Below are positions 57,248-64,000 of a stretch of 64,000 nucleotides of DNA, one piece after another. The notes beneath the pieces are model-generated. The model was not told where the DNA came from and searched no databases. It worked only from the letters and a program-made list of their open reading frames with translations. Source of the DNA: Helopsaltes ochotensis. Its lineage: Eukaryota > Chordata > Aves > Passeriformes > Locustellidae. A program made the translations under genes and the position numbers. Within the stretch, counting starts at the first letter, position 1. Every line of letters begins with the position of its first letter. The stretch covers positions 186,001 through 250,000 of the forward strand of contig VXBM01000099.1 in assembly GCA_013400155.1 (NCBI GenBank). The letters are read 5' to 3'.

Positions 57248-60104
57248 GTATGTGGCATGAAACAAGATGCACATGGACTTAGGTTAAGGCATATTTATAT
57301 AGGTTATGTTTAAATAGCATCTAAGTAGGTGACAGGTTGTGCTTAACATGTTTAAATAGGCTATTTACTTTTTTTAAGTTTAGTACTTAATCAAATGGTT
57401 TGCTTGGCAAGTATAGAATAAGCATCCCCAAGGCAATAGGAGACAGACAGAAAGTATAAAGATTGCCTTTTCTGGTGCTTCTGTGGTGCTAAAATTGCAC
57501 ACAGATTTTTCACACACACATTGGCCATTCAAGCAAATCAGGAACCTCATCTGTCCTCACATGCTTGCTTGCTTGCTTTGTTTCTTTCTTTATTTATCTT
57601 CATGTGGCAAACCATTTAGAAAGCCAGCCTCCAGCCGAGCACATCCATCCCTTGGGCACTGGAGCCACCCTGCAGCCCTGGTGTTGGTGCCTGCTCACAC
57701 CCCAGGCACAACAGAGCCTGACAGAGGAAACCTGTCCTTCAGCTTCATCACCGCCCTGCTACGCTGAGGAATGCAGAGCAAACATTAATATTGCTTCTGC
57801 ATTCTCAATTTACATACATTTCTGGTGCAGAACAATCGTCATTCAGGAAGAGGAGACTCAAATATTGACAAGCATCAAGGCTATTAGGATCTGTATATCC
57901 CACATCAAACAAGACCCCCTAAATTTCAGCTCATCAGGAAAATTGCATCATCGTACATTAGTGCACCCCTTCCTTGCCAGAAGTGTTCACAGACTTATCA
58001 GTTACCTTCATGTTTATCTGCCAGCACACTGAAAAATGTGGGATTTTAGAAAATTAGTTTCTGAGCAACATCAGCAAGTGAACAGTGAACTAGCTTTAAA
58101 GAAATGGCTCATTTGTAGGGTGACACCTAGAAGTGGTCACTCACCAGCAAAGAAAACTCCCATATTTCTTTCCTTTTCCTGACCATTTCCAGAATTCTTT
58201 GAGACTGGGCTGGCATATGAAGTGTAAATCAGGGTGGGGGAAGACTATTACAGATCTGCTTTTCAAAAATATTGGAACTGGACATTTGTTCCTGCTGAGG
58301 TCTCCTGAACTGTTTATTAGATATTTTACCACCTCCACCTGCCTAAGATCAGACCGCCTGATGAAGTCCCAAATCCTCATTCTGCTCTTTTCTAATGTTT
58401 TTCTGTCCTTAAATACAGAATAAGGTCCTGTGGGAAAATTAAAAAAAAAAATTCTTAGTGATTTTCAGTATGTACCATGAAAATAAAAAGAAGTGGTTCA
58501 CTGATACAGCAGAGTTTGATAATTCCTCTGTTTCCTCTTTCCTTCTAGAATCACTCTGTCATACTCAAAAAAGATTGTCTTCCTATCAGTTCCAAATCCT
58601 TTCTTTCCCTGACATCCCATTTTTAATGGCACATCTGTGACCTCCAGGCTGAGGAAGAGGCAGGAAGGATATTTTGACTTCCTAACCAAATAGGGAATTT
58701 TGCTGTGAACAGCCTAATTTGTTTACTTTTTTCTCTATAAGAAACCAATGAATAATCTGCTGTGTTCAATTCCTTCAAGCTTTGAGGGTTGATGTAGGTT
58801 TCTTCTTGCTTTCTTTAGGATGCTTTGAGGGCTTATACTAAAATAATGAGGCATTTTTAAAAATTTTCAGCCTACCTGAACTCATCCATTTCAGACACTT
58901 ACCTAACTGTGTCCCTTTGATCCCCTCTCACTGGGAGGGGAAGTGAATTTGAAAGACAATAGAACTTCTTTCTTTTTAAAAAAAATGTTATTTTCTGAGG
59001 CCAACTCACTGTATGTACCCCTTTGTGGAGAAACAGCCTCTAAAATGGCTCAGATGAAAGCCTGAGCTTCCTTCTTGCTCAGGGAATTCTGGTTTTATAG
59101 TTGCATTATAAATACTTTTTCTTATTTTAAAACATGTGAAAGACAACAAAGAAACACAGTCAGTCCCACTCCCTGTGGCAGAAATACAATTAGTAATCTG
59201 AATCTTTGATGGACTAAAACAAGAGCTGAACAGCATCTTGGTCACTCAGGGCACTGGAGGGAGATCAAACCCCGTCTCAACATTGTCACACCATGTGGCC
59301 CTGGTGAGCCCTTCCTGTACCTTGGTTTTAGCTCTTTAATCCACATTACTGTAATTCTCAGTTTCAGCAACACACCTCTACAGTAAATTTACAGAAAAAG
59401 TTGGCATTAACTTCTGATAATGCCTTCAGATGTCTTCAGAAACACCTTCTGTAGACATCCCTCTCTGTAGAGCTTGGCTCAGTGGCTTTTCTTTGCCTTT
59501 GGGAAGCTGATCCCTGCTCTGGCTTGCAGGCTTTGATCCCATCATCATTCCTCCTCTCCAGGCTTTGCCTGTCCTTCCTCTCACACAGAAAGGGCTTAGA
59601 AAAAGAGCCAGCACCTCTCATGAAGCTGCAGTTCAGCCTGACGGTCTCTCTGAGGCAGAAGACTGAGTGAGAGCTGCTGAGGACACCCTGCTCTTCCCCC
59701 TGCTCAGGACCCCACAGAGGAGGGCTGTAAGCGCCACCATCCTGCCCGTGCTCCCATCCCAGCCCTCAGCGCCCATCCCAGCAGCCCTGCAGGCGGGGAC
59801 TCCTGTCCCCTGGGCATGGAGGGTGCTGTGCCACACGGCAGGAGCAGGGCACTGCTGTGCTGTATTTTATTGACTGCCCTGTGCAGCTCAGAGCCTGCGG
59901 CACCCTGGAGTGCAGTCTGTGGAGCTGCCCTTGGAAGGTGAGTCGGGCAGAGCTGCTGTTTGCCAGCACCTCTTGTGAGGCACCTCCTTTCGTCTCAATT
60001 GTTAGACAGTTTAAGAGCTATTGGACGTGGGGCCAGGTTTTGGCAGGGCTGCTGCTGCTCAGGCCATAATCTCTCCTCCTCTCATTTGTTCTCATTTGCT
60101 CCAG
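57248..60104. other. Unique sequence, no gene recognised
   Basis: A 155-codon plus ORF (57565-58032) has no domain. Another acceptor (tttcctctttccttctag, ending 58548) opens a phase-1-compatible 29-codon tail to a TGA at 58638, an alternative ending of the transcript model. A-runs lie at 58441 and 58977. Confidence 0.35.
57562..57598. repeat. Short (GCTT)n / T-rich microsatellite
   Basis: Four GCTT-type units pass into TTTC/TTTA repeats. Confidence 0.85.
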
Positions 60105-60248
60105 CCAGCAGCTCTCATGACAACTCTGTGGCAGCACATCCTTCAAAGGCCAGCAGCCAGATAAACAAACTGGACTACCAGATATTTCAGCAGCAAGTCT
60201 CAGCCAAGGAAGGAAAGCCCTTGAGTCCTTATAAGAAGGCAAGAAAAG
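60105..60248 (+). other. Best coding-exon candidate: symmetric 144-nt exon, phase 1 to 1
   Basis: A long pyrimidine-rich acceptor (cctctcatttgttctcatttgctccag) ends at 60104. The frame is open to a strong donor AAAAG|GTAAAG (GT at 60249). Length is exactly 48 codons, entering and leaving in phase 1, a common property of cassette exons. The peptide is hydrophilic and natural-looking: SSSHDNSVAAHPSKASSQIN, then KLDYQIFQQQVSAKEGKPLS and PYKKARK with a basic end. No signal or membrane segment. I do not recognise the protein. A minus ORF overlaps, so coding is not proven. Confidence 0.38.
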
Positions 60249-62305
60249 GTAAAGCTTCCTTCCTCCCCGCAAAGTTTTGACCCTTGAAGGTAGTTGCTGC
60301 CTCAGAGAGGAGTCAGGATATTTGGGATTGCCTGGAGAGGAAGGAGTGGAGTAGGGTGAGCAATGGTAAGCAGTAAGGAAAATGATGACATTGTAGGAAA
60401 ACAGGGGAAAAAATAGAGTTCAGCAGCAGGGGAAATTCCCTTTTCCACCCTAGCTGTTAGATCGGCGTGAGGCAAGGAGAGAAGAAGCAGCACCACTGGA
60501 GAGTTAGGTGATCAAGCACTGTGCTCCAAGGTGCTGGGGAGGCTCATCCAGATGCACCTCAGGATTTATTCTCTCTGAAGTTCTGCCGTTCAAGTGTGAG
60601 GCTTCCCTGGTGAAAGCTGCCAGCGTCATCTGCTGTGATTTAAATTCCAGAATCCTCTTCAGGCAGGTGTGATCAGTGTCTGAGGCAAGGCTTTGTTTGC
60701 ACAGTTGTCTCACTGCACTCAGCTCCTGCTGCTGCAGGACTGCTCCCTTCCCTGGGCATCTCAATAACACAGTGCAGAAATGAGAAGATGTGTTATGGTT
60801 TTGCAATGTAATTCACGCCTGATTACCAAGCAAATTTTGCCTTGGTGTAAAGGCAACCAAAGCACTATAAATTCCTTGGTGAAGGATAAGTCCTTTTTAT
60901 TGCAAAGTATGGGTGTTCAAATGTATTTTTCCCAGTTTAATAAGTTTTCAAGAGCGGGTTTAAATGTGCTTTAAGCTTCCAAACTGCTGGGGAAGCCCAG
61001 TATTTTGTCTCTGTGTAATGTGACAACAAATAACCTTAATTCCTATTCTTCCACACAGCTCCCACCTTCTCAGGGCCAAGCAAGCAGTGTATTTATGTTA
61101 CTGCTTGAAAAGACAGTTTAGTCCAATGCTCAGCTTTACAGGGTCTACCTGAGAGCCACCAGTCCTGTTCAGCTCTATCTCCCAGCCAGGACACGAGTGC
61201 CACCATCAGTGACAGCTTCATCTCCCTCCCAGGAGAGACGAGACCTTTAAAATGGCAATGCAGATTTAAGCCCATGTCCAGAGAAGTCCATTACTCCCTC
61301 CAGACCACAGGGCAGCTCTGTGTGATCCCCATGACCCACCGGGGGAAAATGATCATAAGGGACAGGCAAAGGAGTGGCTGCTGCCCTCAGGAGCACCCTT
61401 CCTTCCTGCAGGCAGAGCGCAGCTCACAGAGATCTCCTGACACTGACAGGGAGAGCTGCAGAGCTGCACACTTGTACTCCCAGGCATGTCTCAGCAGTGG
61501 GAATTTGATGGTGTGGGGTATACCTCTGATCGAGCCCATTATTCTCCCCATTTCATTATCTAATGGTCCCTGGCTGTATAAAGAGTTTAGGGCTGATCTA
61601 ATTTGCCAGAGATTTCGTCTGGGTAGCTGCAAGCACAGGGCTGTGATTTCTATGACGTGGCACAGCAGCAGCTACTCAGCCCCAGCTCTGCGATGGCTCT
61701 AGCCCAAAAGAAATGAAGTGCTCATTTACATCAGTTACACTTTTGCTTTGGAAAGGAAATAAATTCAACTAATAAAGCAAGAGAAATCCCTCTGACACAT
61801 ACACAGAAACAGCTGCCTAGGAAAAAAGAGCAGCTGTATGGGATTGTGAAAGAATAGGAAATATTCCCATGGATTGGTAAAGTTAATCTGCCACTCCTTA
61901 AAAGCAAGTCAAATTAAGTAATTCTTGCAGAAAATACTTATATTCTGGGTAACCAAAGCACATTGGCTGTGTTATCACTGGTCTGACCTCCAAGAGGACC
62001 CACACAGAGACATATGGGACAAATGTGCACCTCTAGGGGCTAATTTGGACCCACTTACACCCTCTGATTTGTGTAGCAATCAGCCAGTTCATGCCTTCTC
62101 TCGAACCCCTGAGGCAGCTCCCTGCCAGCCCCAGACAGACGTGTCTGAGCACAAGTGCCATCCCAAAGGTCTGAACTGAGCAATCCAGGTGAATTGTCCT
62201 TGGTCCTCAGGCTGTAACCTCCACTGGGGGCAGGCAGACTAAATCCCTGGCTTTCCTCATCCCTGGCTTTCAAAACTCTCTGCAGAGGTCTTCAGGATCA
62301 TAGAT
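60249..62305. other. Unique sequence, no gene recognised
   Basis: Contains a 142-codon plus ORF (61274-61702) without a domain. The AT-balanced part at 61530-61640 (CATTTCATTATCTAATGGTC, GAGATTTCGTCTGG) looks conserved in texture but has no decisive signal. Confidence 0.35.
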
Positions 62306-62402
62306 TTCATTTTGAAAGAGAGAGAAAACTGAGGCACATCAGTAATATCCCCGAGGATATGTGACAGTCAGGAGCTCAGATCACAGCTAATAGCCCTCAG
62401 CA
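62306..62402 (-). mobile_element. MIR-type SINE relic
   Basis: CATTTTGAAAGAGAGAGAAA then ACTGAGGCACATCAGTAAT, and later ATGTGACAGTC and TCAGATCACAGCTAATAG, matches antisense MIR (cattttacagatgaggaaactgaggcacagagaggttaagtaactt - ggtcacacagctagtaag). The AAACTGAGGCACA word is a hallmark of the family. Confidence 0.55.
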
Positions 62403-62702
62403 CACCATGCAACACCAGCTCACAAAGAAGCACTCAGAGCACCAGGTATTAATTCAGCCCTGATGACTTTTCTGTTCTTATTTTTCTGACCTTCCTGAAT
62501 CCCTCAGCCAAGCCCTTATCACTCCTGCCTCAGTTCCCTCTGAACCTGGAGCAAGTCAGAAGGAAAAGAAGCTTTATTTTTTGGTAGGCCTCTGAGAAGA
62601 GGGGGGAAGACAAGAGGAAAACAAAGAGGTCTTACTTTGGAAGTGTTCAACCTTCCCCTCTATACTTTAAATTACTATTTTCATTTTTTTCATTGTTTCC
62701 AG
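62403..62702. other. Unique sequence ending in a strong acceptor tract
   Basis: No repeat recognised. It ends in cattttttttcattgtttccag-type pyrimidines with AG at 62701-62702. Confidence 0.35.
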
Positions 62703-62843
62703 TTTCTGGGAGTCACTCCTCGTAAGACTACTTTGAAGGGAATCAGCAGAGGATGAAGGGGCTTTTGAGAGAGTTGAAGGAGGAGCTGCAGTCTTGGAGA
62801 TGTGCCAGCTTTCACCAGACCACCTAAAAATCACAGAGCTATA

Positions 62844-62985
62844 GGAGATGGGCTCAGCTGGTCAGAGCATGGGGCTAATCACACCAAAGCCATGGCTTCA
62901 ATCCAGGCTATGCACTTCAGAGTGGCACTTGATGATCCTTGTGGGTCCCTTCCAACCCAGAATATTCTGTGTTTTGTGAGATGGG
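62844..62985 (+). mobile_element. TguSINE1-type SINE: tRNA-Ile head plus CR1 tail
   Basis: The head (62844-62918) aligns to tRNA-Ile(AAT). A-box-like GGGCTCAGCTGG is at 62850-62861, GTCAGAGCATGGGGCTAATC carries the AAT anticodon at 62877-62879, and a decayed B box GGCTTCAATCC is at 62894-62904. A short linker leads to a CR1 3' end (TTGATGATCCTTGTGGGTCC, CTTCCAACCCAGAATATTCT) with a 1-2 unit degenerate ATTCTGTG end. This chimera, a tRNA promoter plus a tail recognised by the CR1 machinery, is the architecture of TguSINE1, known from passerine birds. The mutated B box means this copy is probably not transcribable by Pol III. Confidence 0.88.
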
Positions 62986-63391
62986 AAGCACTCTTGACTA
63001 ATTTGACAATTGTCAAAAGAGAATCACTTAAACCCATTCTAGTTTCTTTCTAAAGGAATATCTTGTCGGTAAAGAAGCACAAATACCAATGAATCCTGAC
63101 TTCCCGAGGTGTTCCTTAGGCAAGCTATGGAAACATGAACAGGTAGAGCTGTGATGAACAGAAGGGGCTGGGAAAAGGACAGACTCCAGGAGCCATTTCC
63201 ATTGGCTTGCTGACAGACCAAAAGGCAGCAGACAGCAGTCCTGGTCTGCTACTGCTGGAGACTTCCTGCACAGAAGGGAGCAAAAAGGGACAAACACGTT
63301 TGTCTGCAGACTCTGCTGCGCTGGGAAGAGCCATGAGCACCTTGTGAGATGTGAAACAATTCAAAATAGTTGTGGCAAATTATGGAAAAAG

Positions 63392-63414
63392 AATAAACAG
63401 TATGATTCAATAAA
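63392..63414 (+). terminator. Two candidate polyadenylation signals
   Basis: AATAAA at 63392-63397 and again at 63409-63414. They could end the putative plus-strand transcript; the hexamers are also common by chance. Confidence 0.25.
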
Positions 63415-63430
63415 GGACAAACAAACAATG

Positions 63431-64000
63431 TCTGAACTTTACCTGGAATAGTTCACTGGCATCAAGGCAAACTGGAGAGCAGCTGGCTGAGGGGGAGTAG
63501 GATCACGAGATGGGGAGGTCAGACAGCTGCTGGAAAGCCAGAAACTCTCCAGGGGGAAGAACTCCCTCTGCACCCCAGTAGACACAGTTAGAAAGTCTTC
63601 TCTTTGCCCAGCTCTGCCAGAGCTGTGTCCAGGCTTGGAACCACAGGTCAGAAACATGGATGAAATGCAGACTAAAATGTTCAGAGGTACAGAAAACTCA
63701 GTAAACTAGAAAAGGGTGAAACAGGAACAGTTTGGCTTAGAAAAAGGGGAGGGGAAGCACTCAATACTCTGCAAACAAAAGCTTACCACCGAAAAGAAGT
63801 TACAAGTTCATCTGCAGTGGTCTGGGCAAGAAGGGATGGGCTTGGACTGCAGTAGGGGAAATTCCAAAAATATTCTTAATATTTAGCCAAAGGAAAAAAA
63901 AAATGGAAAAGGACTGGAAATTCTTGTGCATGAGAGATCTGGATGCTCCAGACAAAAAATCTTACATGAAGAGTTTAGAAAAGGATCTTTCAGAGGCACA
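63431..64000. other. Unique sequence, no gene recognised
   Basis: A short minus ORF (63439-63657) and an A-run near 63894. Nothing recognisable up to the window end. Confidence 0.45.

Larger units (their letters stand above)
62703..63430 (+). other. Possible last exon and 3' UTR of the plus-strand transcript
   Basis: After the acceptor at 62701-62702, a phase-1 entry (as left by 60105-60248) reads V-SGSHSS and stops at TAA 62723-62725. Two AATAAA hexamers lie about 700 bp downstream. The 3' UTR would contain the tRNA-Ile SINE. An alternative donor TC|GTAAGA just at the stop would make a micro-exon instead. Purely a model from splice and phase arithmetic. Confidence 0.18.

Noticed and set aside
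59236..59285. Another MIR relic (TTGGTCACTCAGGGCACTGG)
   Set aside because: Only one short block resembles MIR and the rest does not follow the element's order.
62844..62918. Functional tRNA-Ile gene
   Set aside because: The B box and acceptor stem are degraded and the head is fused to a CR1 tail, so it is a SINE.
1..64000. CRISPR arrays, prokaryotic operons, phage or plasmid features, rRNA genes and telomeric repeats
   Set aside because: I looked for these and saw none; the repeat content and sequence texture are those of a bird chromosome.
1..64000. Well-known conserved microRNA hairpins (let-7, miR-9, miR-124, miR-30 and similar)
   Set aside because: None of the mature sequences I remember was seen on reading. 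A systematic hairpin search was not possible.

Overview
The window looks like nuclear DNA from a songbird (oscine passerine). Three things point there. Avian CR1 retrotransposon copies are present, one of them a long ORF2 fragment at the left edge. Degraded, amniote-wide MIR-type SINE relics are present. Near the right edge there is a tRNA-Ile-headed SINE with a CR1-type 3' end, the TguSINE1 architecture known from passerines. The DNA is moderately AT-rich and almost free of young repeats, with short microsatellites and two small CpG-rich islands. I see no bacterial, viral, plasmid or CRISPR-like content.

There is no long open reading frame. The longest is 164 codons, and most ORFs overlap unrelated ORFs on both strands. 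The window is therefore intergenic, or the intronic/flanking part of a large vertebrate gene. I recognise no known protein-coding exon. I list a handful of exon-like segments where splice signals, phase and open frame agree. The best is a symmetric 144-nt segment at 60105-60248. All are tentative because chance exons of this kind are expected in 64 kb.

Layout. 0-3.3 kb: CR1 ORF2 relic, a MIR relic, and two exon-like segments followed by an AATAAA. 3.3-12.6 kb: mostly anonymous, with a CR1 3' end, a conserved-looking AT-rich block holding a perfect palindrome, and a good MIR relic. 12.6-18 kb: exon-like segment, compound TA/CA microsatellite, ancient CR1, then a conserved-looking block joined by a 45-bp poly(A) run to a small CpG-rich segment. 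18-30 kb: unique sequence with three further candidate regulatory blocks, one carrying four GATA motifs in 200 bp. 30-53 kb: unique sequence with a repeat-free AT-rich candidate regulatory domain at 37.2-39.5 kb and two unexpectedly open AT-rich frames near 43.3 and 49.2 kb. 53-64 kb: a clear CpG island ending at a splice donor, plus downstream segments that could form one plus-strand transcript ending near AATAAA signals at 63.4 kb, with the SINE inside its possible 3' UTR.

Nothing here amounts to a demonstrable new biological system. The best leads are the 53.1-63.4 kb transcript model and the palindrome- or GATA-rich candidate enhancers. They need conservation and RNA-seq tracks to decide.
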